Source: Zygnema cylindricum
Lineage: Eukaryota; Streptophyta; Zygnematophyceae; Zygnematales; Zygnemataceae
DNA: 64,000 nucleotides
Assembly: GCA_037447655.1 (NCBI GenBank)
Contig: JBBHKE010002450.1
Location: 124,001 to 188,000, forward strand
Direction of reading: 5' to 3'
The notes beneath the pieces are model-generated. The model ran no database searches. It was not told where the DNA came from and worked only from the letters and a program-made list of their open reading frames with translations. Below, piece after piece: positions 1-12,200 of the stretch. The position numbers were made by a program, and so were the translations under genes. Each line of letters starts with the position of its first letter. Position 1 is the first letter of the stretch.

Positions 1-1038
1 CACATGTTGTTTAACTAAGTTCAGATAGTCTGTCAAGAATTGAAAACATGGTTTGGAGTGGCAAGTAAAAAGTCGACTATTTATATGCACGTGTAATACT
101 GCTTTTCCCTGTTGATGTTTTTTTGTTTATGACAATGACCTTGTTAACTACTCTGGGCATCACTATTAGTAGTCAATTACCAATCAATGAACACTTCGTT
201 ACATTTGACTTACCTACATGTTTTGCAAGGTGGCTCAGAATGGCATACCAAACCAAATAGTGTTGATAACACTGTTTGACTAGCTCTATTTGTGGTTTTT
301 GGGAAAGAAGACCTCACTTGAATTAGGCTGATTAAGTCTAATAATGTTTGGAAGGGTAGCTTATGCCTTGAAAAGCCGTTGCCCTTTCGATCATCGTCTG
401 TGACCTGCTGAAATTTTCTGTACGATGCTTTATGTGAAACAATACAGATCTCCTTAAGTCGCCATCATTATTGTCATGATCTCCCTTGAAACTTGAAGAT
501 ATTATTGGCAAATTGGTTTTGATCAACAAAGCTGACTTAGGCGGGTTTGTTCCACAGGAATCTTAGCTTCAATGTATAAGAAGTTGCATGTCAGACACGT
601 AGTCCGTGTTGATGCTGCTTACAATGTTGAGCAAACTGAGTACAAGCAGCTGTGTGGAGGAATGTTGTTCCTAAACAAATGAAAGTATCCCAGACTAATA
701 TCTGAAGGAAGTATTAGTTAAATGGTCAAGGGGAACTAGGAAACTGGGCAGTTTAAACTTCTAGAAAGCTGGATTCTCCAAAACACTAAATGATAAAACT
801 TTTTTCTGTTCCTCATGCTCGAATATCTCTAATAAGTTTGTGATGGCGATAGTAGCAATTCAATTCGAGAGGAAGTCCAGAGAATTGAACAAACAGTACA
901 GTGGTCCTGTCAGATTTTAGGATTTGGGATAATTCCAATGGATTAGAGCTGTAAATTACAAAATTAGCATTAATATTCTGTTCGCGTAAGGCCTTTGAGC
1001 CCGAAATAGAGTTTGTTACACTATTTATTTCTTCACAC
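1..1038. other. non-coding, nothing recognised
   Basis: Reading both strands I see only short stop-bounded frames with no recognisable domain, no tRNA fold and no clear repeat. It could hold an unrecognised exon or the distal upstream region of AIP1. Confidence 0.4.
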
Positions 1039-1258
1039 TGCACCACGAATCGCTATTAGCATTAACAATATTTAGTGTTGAATAACAATGAGTGTGACTA
1101 ACGCTAATTGGGAATTTTGGGATTTTGAAGGAAATCAACTGCTCTAATTTGTTTTCTAGAGTTTTTTAAATAGAATTAATCACTCTATTTAAGAGTTTGG
1201 GTATAAAATTAGGGGTGCCAGATTAGCTTGATTAACCCTAATAGCGATTGGTGGTGTA
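1039..1258. mobile_element. MITE of the TA/CACYGT family (copy 1)
   Basis: The left end reads CACCACGAATCGCTATTAG and the reverse complement of the right end reads CACCACCAATCGCTATTAG, giving terminal inverted repeats about 19 bp long. The right end is followed by TA. At about 220 bp it has no coding capacity, so it must be mobilised in trans. The same terminus recurs at 5607, 12465, 13745, 13959, 16088, 17966, 23292 and 63508. The superfamily is not settled; a TA duplication would fit a Tc1/mariner-like source. Confidence 0.75.
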
Positions 1259-1617
1259 ATAATTTATTTACACCAGCAGCGATTCGCGGTCTAGCATGCG
1301 CAACCTTGTGACCTTCCAGATCAATACATGCAAGTATTGTAGTGAGCCAATGGCCTATTACCGGCTAACTACAGTGCTGTTCTCATCAAAAGGCGGCAAT
1401 ATCGGCCATACATTATGAGCTGCGACGGCCCTTGCAACACCATCGCACCCTTAAAATCAAAAATTTTGTACAAATGAAACCACCCTAAAGAAATCCCATA
1501 CCAGCTGGACTCTGCGGGGCTGTTCCCATTAGAAACCCGACATCGACAGAAAAAGCACCAAAGTGCCAAGAGCACTTGCTCCCTAAACGACATAAGACCA
1601 ATCAGAAGCATTTCATC

Positions 1618-2643
1618 CATAGTTCAAAAGTAGGCGTTTTTATGGTAGGCCTTTGGTCGGCACCTTTAGCGTAAGTTGTGTTATGGGCTTTTCATGTGAT
1701 CTTCTTAGATCGCTACTTTGATCAGCGACCGTCCGATCGTCCGAATCTGACGGTGTAAATAAAAGAATTTGGTCCAAATGTTTTAATTGGTCCAATTTTT
1801 GGTCCGAATGTTTTAAATGGTCCGAATAGGTCCGAATACAATATGGGTCTTAAGGTCATATTGTATGTTTTGCATACCTATAGGCATATTGTATGGGCCT
1901 ACTTTCACCTACTTTTGAACATAGTTGTTCACGGCGATTAGTGAGAACGTACCAATCGCGACGAATTATACGTAACGAACGCAGTGAACCTTTTGAACAA
2001 ATCGTTAAAAATCGTTAATGAATTTCCTTTCGTACTATTCCGTACATGAAAAAAAAAACTTATACATATAGCGCAGTTTGCGAGTTTTTCCTGTTTAATG
2101 AGCGGTAAAATATTAAAAATATTTAATTTCATATCACACTCGGTGATGGTGTTGGAATTTCTTGATCAACTGGATGGAAGACGCCAAAAATAGGTTATTC
2201 ACTGCTTTTGCTCACCCGGGTTCAAACGTCCGCAAATGTGAGTTTTTATCAAATTCCATCTTTCTGACAGGCAAAATTTTTCAATATTCCATGGCGGCTT
2301 CTTTCAAAAAAAAATGAAGAAGACGCCCGTACAATTTTCAAACTTACCGCGTGAAATTAGTGTGACGTTCGACGTCTCTTTTGGAAAACGTCCATACATT
2401 TTCGATGAAATAACGTACAGGTTCCGTGATATTTCTGTTCAGTTCACAGAACAGAAAGTACCAATAACTATGACGTACAAAAATGTACATTTTTCGTAAT
2501 TTGTTTACAGGTTTCCATAAATTTGCAGTTTCAGTTCACAGTTGTCGTTTTTTTGCGATTTTTTCAAAAGTCACGAATTATACGTTTCAATCGGAAAAAT
2601 TGAAAAAATCGCGCGATTTGAACAACTATGCTTTTGAACTATG
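1618..2643. mobile_element. outer TIR element with 8-bp TSD, interrupted by a second element
   Basis: The left terminus is CATAGTTCAAAAGTAGG. The inverted copy is split: its inner part ends at 1919-1920 and the last bases (CTATG) resume at about 2639-2643, after the inner insertion. The flanks carry an identical 8-bp duplication ATTTCATC at 1610-1617 and 2644-2651. With the insertion removed the element is about 310 bp and non-coding. An 8-bp duplication and a CA..TG terminus fit a non-autonomous hAT-like element, which is inference. Confidence 0.75.
1920..2630. mobile_element. inner TIR element nested in the 1618-2643 element
   Basis: The termini are perfect 12-bp inverted repeats CATAGTTGTTCA (1920-1931) and its complement (2619-2630). 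The target duplication is CTTTTGAA at 1912-1919 and 2631-2638, which can also be read as 9 bp CTTTTGAAC. It is about 711 bp long. A 61-codon frame at 2314-2499 resembles nothing I know, so I treat the element as non-autonomous. Its terminus begins CATAGTT like the outer element, so both may use the same transposase class. Confidence 0.75.
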
Positions 2644-2651
2644 ATTTCATC

Positions 2652-2891
2652 TGTGAAAATACAGTTAGAAATCCCGTAAAGCGGGTAAGTTCAGTACGAT
2701 TTCCGGCTACCGCCAGCTCACGTGAGCCACTCATTATATTATTGAAGTCGTCGGCCGAAATTTATCTTCTCCCAGGAGTCAACGCTGCCAGTGGACAAAT
2801 GAGAAGGTAGGAAGATAGAAACTGTGAAACCCTAAATGTTTTGTTGTAATCAAAACAAAGCAAAGCAAAGGACTTCAGCAACTTAATATCC
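2652..2891 (+). promoter_or_regulatory. AIP1 upstream region with a telo-box
   Basis: The stretch between the TIR elements and the AIP1 start codon contains AAACCCTAA at 2827-2835, the plant telo-box motif often found near transcription starts of growth-related genes, followed by a purine-rich leader. No convincing TATA box is visible. Function as a promoter is inferred from position. Confidence 0.4.
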
Positions 2892-5800
2892 ATGGCGGAG
2901 CTCAACCTAATATACGCCTGTCAGCCTACGACTGAGCGAGGCCGCAGTGTTCTTATCCATGGCGATGCTAAGACTTCATCTATCGCATATTGTAACGGAA
3001 AGTCTGTCATTTTGCGCAGCTTAGACGACCCTCTGAAGGTCGATGTTTACAAAGAGCATTCTCATAACACGACAGTTGCACGATTCTCTCCCAATGGAGA
3101 ATGGATTGCGTCAGGAGACGTCTCGGGAATGGTTCGAGTCTGGGCTCGCAAGGCGGAGCATAATCACATTCTAAAGTTTGAGATTAGGGCACTTTCTGGA
3201 AGTATTGAAGATTTGCAATGGTCGGCGGATGGTGAACGCATTGCTGTAGCGGGAGATGGCAAAGGCTCACAGCTTGCTCGCTGTTTTATGTAAGTCTAAC
3301 GGATTCTTTATCGTTCCATCGGCAACCGTTTCATTTCATGTTTTTTTGAATGACAGCTGCATCAGTAGATTGAAAGTTTGAAACCCCGACTTTCAATTCA
3401 TTTTTGAAGGGAACGATAATGTCAAACGGTGTAGGTTTGCAAAGGGAGAAAGTTGATTTTGATCATATGCCTTGAAAGCATTTGGTGGTTTGAGGCACCT
3501 CTTTTTGCGAATTGAGTCCTTGTGTGGTTTTCAATCCTACAAATCCCTCTGTGTCTGATAAGAAGTATATACAATAATTGACTCTGAATGTAGATGGCTG
3601 TGAAGATTCATCTTCATCATGGAATCCGTTTTATTGGATATGGCCACATATCGGTTTAATTAGCTGCAATGCCTCGTTTGTTCTGTTTTAATGGCAATCT
3701 TCACGATTCAAGTGTGCAAAACACATCCTTTCAGGCCAATCCTTTCTGGAGAATTTCGAAACTTACATCTTCAATGATTTTTCTCTTCTCTGTCAATCCG
3801 CAACGACCTTTGTTTATGCTGAAATTATGCCAGGTGGGACTCTGGAAATAATGTGGGTGAGTTCGACGGTCACTCAAAGAGAGTCATGAGCTGCACTCTG
3901 CGTCCAGTGCGACCATTTCGCATGGTCACTTGTGGAGAAGATAACCTTGTCAATTTTTACCAGGGTCCTCCATTCCGATTTTCCCACTCTAACAGGTGCA
4001 ACCATCATGAAAGACTCTGTTTTAGTTTGACTCTCTTGAGTTGTTGCTGCTGTTTGAATTGTTGTACTTTACCGGCAAGAAAGGGATCACAATTTGTTCA
4101 ATTATTTAGCATTTGTAATGCAAGCTCTTTTTAAAGCATGATTCACCTACGTAGGTTATTTGAAGTTTGTAGGAACTGGAAATGCACAGTTGGTGTATAG
4201 CGTTTGTTGCATTTAAGTTTTAGGAAAAAGTAGGTTTGCTGGATGTACAGTTTTTGTTTTTCATCGTTGAAGAAAACATCCCTGTTGGGTTCCTTCTAGT
4301 CTCGCATGCAAATGCCCTCTCTTCGTCATCACCTTTAGTTCCATGAGTAGATATTGTAGATTATCTGTTTATAGCCTTCAAGTTCAAGGCTTTTGCAGCA
4401 CTCCCGTGTGCTTTTAGTTGTATAACACTGCATCAGGTTTTAGTGTTTACACTCTTTGAAACTGGGTTGTTCAGTTTCAGAGCAATGCATAGTTTAGGTA
4501 CACGCGTTACAAAAAACATCAAGTTCAAACTCTATGGTTTATGTCCAATGATTTCTTTGGGCCGGAAATAAGGATGCACAGGAGGCAATGTGATACTGAA
4601 ATGAGGAAACTGGATAAGTAGTTAATAGTTTTTATGTCAGGCAACAGTCCTGTTTGAGAACAGTCGTTTACTGGGTCAGAACTTTAAGAAACTTGGAAAA
4701 GGGTGAGGTGCTGGGAGCAGAGAGCACTCAAATTATGTCAACTGCGTGCGCTACTCTCCAGATGGAAGCAAGTTTATTTCTGTAAGCTCTGACAGAAAGG
4801 GCATCTTATATGATGGCAAAACAGGAACCAAGATAGGCGAGCTCTCGGCCGAGGGCAACCACAGTGGCAGCATATACTGTGTCTCCTGGAGTCCTGATGG
4901 AAAGCAGGTCGGGTGAGCTTTTCCCTATAGCTGCCGCCTGGCAACTGTTTCCTTGTCCCCAAATAAAGCTGCAAGTGTAAATTTTACCATAGAAATAGTT
5001 CTACGCTGCTGAGTTTTTTCAAGTGATAGCTCGCCATCCACCGTGAGTAACGTAGACTGTACTAAGGTTTAAAGTGCTAATTTCTCTGGGACTTTAGAAC
5101 AAGCCCTTTTTTTGTCTTAAATTGGCAAGTACCTTCTTGCTGTACCATCCGTACTGTTCGTCAATCCACAATAATCAAAGTAAAAGGCATGGTTGTCTAT
5201 CTCCCATACGAAGTGAAGAAAGCTTGATTGTTGATTTGAAATGTACTCTGGGTTTTAGCAAGACTCTTGATTCACGACGCAGTTCTCACCTTAAGGACTG
5301 CTGATGTCGACTTTCTATACGATTGTTGCTCAAGATGTTTTTCCAACTTAACATCAATCCAATTAGGATGCCAATTTCTGGTTCTTAGCTTCTTGTTTGT
5401 TGGAATTCACAGCTGCTCACGGTGTCAGCGGACAAAACAGCCAAAATTTGGGACATATCAGAGGAAGGAAGTGGGAAAGTGAATACCACCTTCACATTTG
5501 CGGAAAACGCGGGAGTGGAGGATATGCAGGTAAGCAAGATGCTGGGAAATGGGCTTAATTTATTTACTATCGAAGAGGGAAGATGTATTGGGCATGATTA
5601 TTGTAGTACACCGTGAATCGTTATGTGTTAAGAAGTATAGCACGGAGGGTATTTTTGTGTTATTAATTATTTAGTTCCAAATGACATCGACGTTTTGGGC
5701 CGCTTACCAAATCAGAGTTAAGAAAAGACCAATGACTGTTATTAACGCTATTTAATGTTCAGGCCCCAAACCGACACGCACTTGGTGTTATTGACGCTAA

Positions 5801-7994
5801 TAACAACTCACAGTGTATTGTCAGTCAAACCTATGTTGTAATTGTTCTTGGTGGCTTGGAATGTTGTCATTTTGCTTATAAAAAATGATGAATGCCTGAG
5901 TTCGAGTTCCAAACGTTTCACAATGTTTCTTCTCTGACTTTCCAAATCACTGTGAACTGATAGAATTAAAACGGGGATTGGTGGCGATGCATCACTTTTT
6001 CCTTTGCTGTGTTTTTTCTTTTCCTTTTTTTCCATACTAAGACTGGAGACATGAAAGCAGAGACTACGTAAGACATGCATCGTGTTTTTTCCAATCTTTG
6101 CGGTAATTTGCTGCTGGAAGTTTTTGATGCCTTTCTCCTTTCTTATTGTTCTTGTTCGTTCTTGGGCTCTAAATTATTGTGTCTATTGGGCCGGAGCTAT
6201 TTTCACACAGGTAGGCTGTCTATGGCTTCCTCGACACATAATTACTATCTCTCTCAATGGCAACATCAACTACCTCTCTCTTACAAACCCGAGCCTCCCG
6301 TCCCGCATACTGTATGGCCACAACAAGTCTATTACTGCCATTCAAATTTTCAGAAGTTCTGAAGGAGTTGAGGAGCTTTACACAAGCAGCTATGATGGGG
6401 CCATCGTTCGGTGGAGACTCAATGAAGGGGCTCTTGGACGATTGAAGGGTCCAGGTCACAGCAATTCTATTCGTGCGATGGCCGTTGGTGGGACTTACCT
6501 TGTTTCTTGTGCTCTTGATGACACGGTAAATGCTCTATACTTTACATCTGACCTCACCGTATTCAATTTCTACGTCTAGCCTTTTTTTGTTTTGTTGTTT
6601 TTTTGTCCAATTCAAATCTCGATTCAATTGGCTCAAATGTGGCTCATTTTTTGTTAAATTCTGGTTCAGGTTACTGTAATATGGCTATTTTTTTTCCTTG
6701 TCGACATAGTGAGCCTGCTGTGACATATGAGTCGATGACAGTCCTTTTTCCTCTTCAGAAAGGTTCAAAACTGCAAAAGGAGACTTTTGATCTTAAACTT
6801 TAACGTTACTGTGAATTACACTTATGGAAGATGGAAAATGGAATTGTATTCAGGTCCGAAGGACGCCTCTCCCAGCCGAGCAGTATGTTAATGAAGGAAT
6901 CATATCGCTGAAATCACAACCGAGAGACCTTTCTATAGCGAATGACATCACTGTATGTGTCGGAGAGAAAAACATCACTATCATCCAAAGTGGAAACGTG
7001 CTCTCCACCACTCCACTCAACTTTGAAGCAACGGCAGTTGGCATTTCACCTGATGGAAATGAAGTGACCGTAGGTGCTTTCGATGGAAAACTTCATATTT
7101 TTTCTCTTAAAGGTGACACTCTGGTAGAGGAGGCTACTTTGGAGAGGCATCGGGCCGCCATTACTGTTGTCACATATTCACCGGATGGTTCCATGTTGGC
7201 CTCGGGAGACCAGAAACCAGAAGTTGCCATTTGGGACACTGCTAGTAGAGAGGTATGCTTCCAATGGCTTTTTGGGTGATGGAGGGAGGAATGTTTCGGT
7301 GTATTTTCCACATTTAGCATCCGAAGAATAGGATGCAAATATTGCTTTGGATTCATGGAGTAATACATGTGCTATGCTGGAGACTGAGGAAATTAAAAGA
7401 GGTGGTTGTTTAAGGGGCGAGTCTAGGTGCCTGTTTTAACAACAAAGATAGATAGAGACCATCAAGTGGAGTAGATTACTTCACGGTGTTTCACCTAACG
7501 GGAAGAGAATTTGCCGGGTTTTGAGCTGGAAAACTTAGGAAGGGATAACTAGGTTCAAGAGGGAAGAGAACAGGTGCAACTAAAAATCTAATTTAATTTA
7601 AGATTCTGTTTTATTAAAGCTGAAAAGGAACTGCAAAGAATTCATGGTGGCTTATTTGTCACTCGTCCTGTTTAAGAAAGTCACACCAGATGTGCAGATG
7701 CAGAAACTGACCGGACCTTTTTTCTGTCCTTTTTCTCTGAAGGTGAAAGTGAAGAATATGTTGTACCATTCGGCTCGAATCAGCTCCTTGGCGTGGTCGC
7801 CTGACAGTGCTTTTCTTGCCTCGGGATCTCTGGACACATCGGTTATAGTGTGGGACGTGACAAAGGTGGCTTCAACTCGTCTCACAATCAAGCACGCTCA
7901 CCCCGGCGGTACAACCGGCGTCGTATTCAAGGATAGATCTACACTTTTGTCCGTTGGGAATGATGCGTCCATTCGGCAATGGATACTTCCGTAG
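2892..7994 (+). CDS. AIP1: actin-interacting protein 1 (WD40), 7 exons
   Basis: Exons are 2892-3289, 3834-3995, 4721-4907, 5413-5529, 6211-6525, 6854-7252 and 7743-7994. All introns are GT-AG. The first two are phase 2 and the other four phase 0. The spliced frame is 1830 nt, encoding 609 aa, the normal length for AIP1/WDR1. The N-terminus ([19 protein letters not shown]) and signatures such as [45 protein letters not shown] and [18 protein letters not shown] match plant AIP1 from end to end. Members fold into two seven-bladed WD40 propellers and help ADF/cofilin sever and cap actin filaments in the cytoplasm. The start is the first ATG of the conserved N-terminus, after a purine-rich leader. 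Nothing is missing, so it is probably functional. Intron 4 carries a 211-bp MITE. The gene converges on the Dabb gene. Confidence 0.93.
5607..5817. mobile_element. MITE of the TA/CACYGT family (copy 2), in AIP1 intron 4
   Basis: The left end begins TA-CACCGTGAATCGTTAT and the right end, reversed, begins TA-CACTGTGAGTTGTTATTAG. It is 211 bp and non-coding. It lies wholly within the 5530-6210 intron and leaves both splice sites intact. Confidence 0.8.
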
Positions 7995-9227
7995 GAGTTT
8001 AAGCAAAAAATCGACAGGATTTTTTTTTTTTTCAGCAAGAGTCGAGGTAGAGCTTAAAAGATCATGCAGGTAATTGGTAGAGCCGCTATTTTTTCTACGA
8101 ATTCATAGCTGTCCGATAATTTTGTAGCATCCCTTCTGTATTCAAGTTCATGCTTTTTCATTGGATTTGTCCGTTTCTCAGGTTTGGTATTGCTTCTGCT
8201 TGCTTTCACACATGAATCTAGCCAATTGACTGCGGAGCAGGTCAAAATTTGGTAGTGATTTTTGTAACAGTTTGGCCACTAAGACTTTTGTCTCAGTGTC
8301 TCATTTGCAATATTCATGTGCTTTTCCAATGGTTGTATATGAAGCCTTTTCGCAGCTGAAAGCTATAGTTGTACCTGAAATCTAAAGATTTGAGGGCTGG
8401 TATGAGTAAAATTTTCCACTTCCGCCACTTCCCCCGCCTCCCTCTGTTTACCTTCCCTCCACCTCGTCTTCTCCCCACCGCCCATCCCTGTTTTATCTCC
8501 ACTCTTTTCTTTCATCTACATTCCCCCTTGCTCTCATTCCCCCTCCTCTTCTCCTCTTGTCGTTTTTCTCCCTTTCTCCTCTTTCCCTTAACTCTGCATC
8601 TTCCCCATTCCTCGAATTTTCCACTTTCCTCTGATTCCCTCCCCTCCTCACCATCCTGTCTCCCATATAGTGCCTCCTTTCCCCCTCCTCACCCTCTACC
8701 CCTTTCCCCTCTAATAGATTTAGGTTTTGCAGTCAATAGGTTCTTTATCCAACTTACATCAGCTTGAGCCAGGGAAGATTTTCTCTCGCGTACGAAATTG
8801 CAATATAAGTTCACAACACAGAATGGGAAATAATTTCTTGCAAAAAAAAAAGTTTTTCCGGGCAAAATAGGAAAATTTTCTCGCAAAATCAGGTCTCACA
8901 ATGATGGTAAAATAACCACAAATGTCTGGTTCCAAACCACATTAGTCAAAAACGGTCTAACCTAGAAACCTATTACAATAAAACCAACAATTGACAATTG
9001 AGAGGAAACTACAAAACTAACATTGACTAAATGAAAAAATTCCAACGGTTTTTGTTTTTCTCGCGGAACTAATTTCTACGAAATCGAGAACTGAAGACTT
9101 GATTTAAGAAGAAAAGAGAAATAAAAGGGAAAACAATGAACCCACTCTGTCCTTTACTGATGTACAGTAAATGTTAACCCTAACCCTAAATCAGATGACG
9201 TCATATGGTTGTATAGGATTTCCATGA
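7995..9227. other. intergenic region between two convergent genes
   Basis: This must hold the 3' UTRs and poly(A) regions of AIP1 (+) and the Dabb gene (-). I see no further gene. It includes the pyrimidine-rich tract at 8411-8713 and two telomere-like CCCTAA units near 9178-9191. Confidence 0.6.
8411..8713. repeat. polypyrimidine (C/T-rich) low-complexity tract
   Basis: About 300 bases on the + strand are almost entirely C and T, with no fixed repeat unit. The open frame across it is a composition artefact. It lies in the 3' flank of AIP1. Confidence 0.7.
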
Positions 9228-12200
9228 TCACATGACTGTCGTTCCCACCGGGTCCACTTTAAAATCGGCAACCAGAATGTTTCTACTGATGGGCAAAATT
9301 TGATTCATTAACACCTGCAAAAAAAGAAAGTACAACCAAGATAGACTCCCATGTGAGACAAGAACCAGTAACAATGAAGGGCTTACCAATGAAGTGTTTA
9401 AGCCTTCAGCAGTCTAATCAAAAACCGGTGCAAACACATACAGAGGTGCCTTATTTTTCAAAAAAAAAACTGCAAATTTTAAACCTCATCCGACCACCTT
9501 GAGCCTGGTATATGGTGTGACAAATGTATGTAACGTCAACATTCTCTGAAATTCGACAAGGGGACGAAAATTCTCGTAGTAATAATCGAAAGTGACAGAA
9601 AATTCTGAGAACTAATCTTGACAATAGTGTTTTTTTAGAAAAGCGGCATGCGGGAAAGATAGAATCCATGTACTATATTTCCAAATGCACAGAATACTTA
9701 AGGCCAACATTACCATTCTGTAAACAGTGCACCTCATCATGTCTGTTTGATTTTTACCAGTCTAGAAAGAGAGAATCCTACCTCAAACAAAACTCAACCA
9801 ATGAGCATGATCCGATTAGATGTTACATGTTAGAACATATTAATACGACAGGAGGTAGCTATTTCATTCCTAACAGGATAGATGTCAGAGTAAAAAATTC
9901 CGGACATGGCTCAACTGAGAACAATTTATTGTGTTACAGCTTGGTTCAGAACTAGAACACCTAGGTGCTTATTTAAGGACAGATGCCCAAAAAAGAGTGT
10001 CAAAACAGACTAATTATCTGGAGCCTTTTAAGGACGAGGATAGTTATCGAAATCATGGAGTGGTTTCTTTATTGAATTTGTCAACTCCAAATAGGAGGAG
10101 ATGAATTTTGTTTGACCACAATGGTATGTTTAAGAAGCCCTAAAAACATGTATGCATCAGTGAACTTACAATTTATGATCTTGCTTGACAGGTGAACCCT
10201 ATTTATCTGGTGTGCAGTTTTAATGCGACATAGTTTAGGGCGTTGAGACGTTCAAACCTAAAATCAGCAGACCTGTACGTATAAAAAGCATATTTTGCAA
10301 AACATGGCTCAAAGACCTTCGTCACCATATATGACACTTGCATAAAGCTTAATTGCCTATTTATCCATTCTAGAAAAAGTGTTAAAACACCCTGCATTGG
10401 GTGTATGTGGTGGACAGTGTAATGTTAAACTGTTGAATGTATTCGGCTTCAAACACTCAATTGTCCCCTATGGTCTGGGATTTCCATTTTTGCCCAATCT
10501 AATGGATAACTTGAAAACAAAAAGCCACTCATCTGAGATTATAAAGTTAGAGAAAGGAAAAAAAGAAATACCTGCACATGGTCCGGGTGCTGATTGTAAG
10601 CATCCAGGTCTTCCTCTGCCAAATAGATGAAATAACAATTTAAAGCATATTAGAACATGCCAAAAACATTACAGCCCCCAAGCACCATTTGAAGTGAAAA
10701 TGTTGTAGCAGCTCAAAATCTACTGAAAGGAATTTCCCTTAGTACGAATCTACCAAGGGATGAAGTTTGGAACAATAAACACGATGTACAAATATTTTAT
10801 CAGATGCATGCCAGGTGTCGATTCTAGATTGGTTTGAAAAAAAGACCTGCCACTGCAGAGGAAAGATGGACATTCGTAAAATGTCCATGTTTTTTATTAG
10901 GGCTATTTAATTAATACCTGATGGAACTCTCACTACGAGAGCATGGGTATAGCCTTGACTCTGGTCAGACAAATTCTGTCCTGCAGATACAGAGGTGATG
11001 CCAGACATTCCAAGTCAGACAGGAACTAAGCCGAGTCCACAATAACAAGAGAAAGTGCATAATAAGGAGCAAGTAGATAATGACAGGACCAAGTACGTTT
11101 GCGTCAGAATGTGTGAAATGCTGACAAGACCATAGTTCAAATGTGCAAAAACAATTGGAAACACTATATGCGATGACCATGCACGGCACAAGTATCATAG
11201 GCTTTTCAGGGTATAATACACGAAAGTACAGGGACACTGCATATAGAGTTTTCAATAGTTTTCGCACATGTGAACCATGGATTTGCCACAGAAGCATACT
11301 ATTTCTCCATGGCAGAATGAGACAAAGCATTAAAAGCAAAGCTAATAACAAAAAGACAAGTACACAACAAGAGATTAGGAACTAGGAGCCTCTTCTGGTT
11401 GCAACATTAGGAGGTTATTCCGGCATGAAAGCCATATGTGAATCAGTAACATTCCAATAACTGGCAGATCATAAAAATTCAAACTCAGGGTTTTGTACAG
11501 AAATTTACGAAAGGGGGCACTACCAACAGATGCATAGGAGATATGAGTTCATCATCATATACACAAATGCTTTCCCCCGGTTTGCTTAAAATTCTTGAAT
11601 AGATATGAACTCTCACCAACAAGCACCGACTTATCTATAATGTGTTCAACGTCCATGCTTTCTGCTAGGTTAAGAGTGTTCACACAACTTTCTCAGGAAA
11701 AAATTTGGCTACCGTACACGGCTCTTATATATTTTAGACAACAGAGGGTAGTCAGGCAGGTTAAAGGAATTTGGAGTATGCTGGAAATAGCTGGAAACCG
11801 AGAACAAGAATCGGCAAATGGTGAACAAAAAAACAAGCTCCAGACAAAGTCAACAATACCTCCAGGTGATTTGCAAGTTTTAGGGACAAGACCTCCAATG
11901 GCTCTTTTTATGTTTTTTGAGCACCTAAAACCGCAGGTGGCTTTCACACAATCAGAAAAAGTGAGGAAAAAAAAACGAACTACCATGGACAGCGCGTGTG
12001 TGCTGTGGTCCTTTACTATAGCCACATTATTTTGTGAACTTTTTGCGTCAGTTGCATGAAAACTGAAAACTAGTAAGTGGACAATGAAAATCATAAAAAT
12101 TGAAAGCAAATCCCTAAGTGTTATAATGTACCTTGTCATATCTAGCTATCGACTTACGCAGGCAAGGGACAATATATAAAAGTGTTTTAAAGGTGAGCCT

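Noticed and set aside
8314-8767. Open frames on both strands over the C/T tract
   Set aside because: Composition artefact in the 3' flank of AIP1.
9173-9195. Telomere-like CCCTAACCCTAAA
   Set aside because: Only two units; too short to call an interstitial telomere array.
11595-12139. Overlapping frames of about 150 codons on both strands
   Set aside because: They lie inside a Dabb intron with no known domain. The true exons nearby use other frames.
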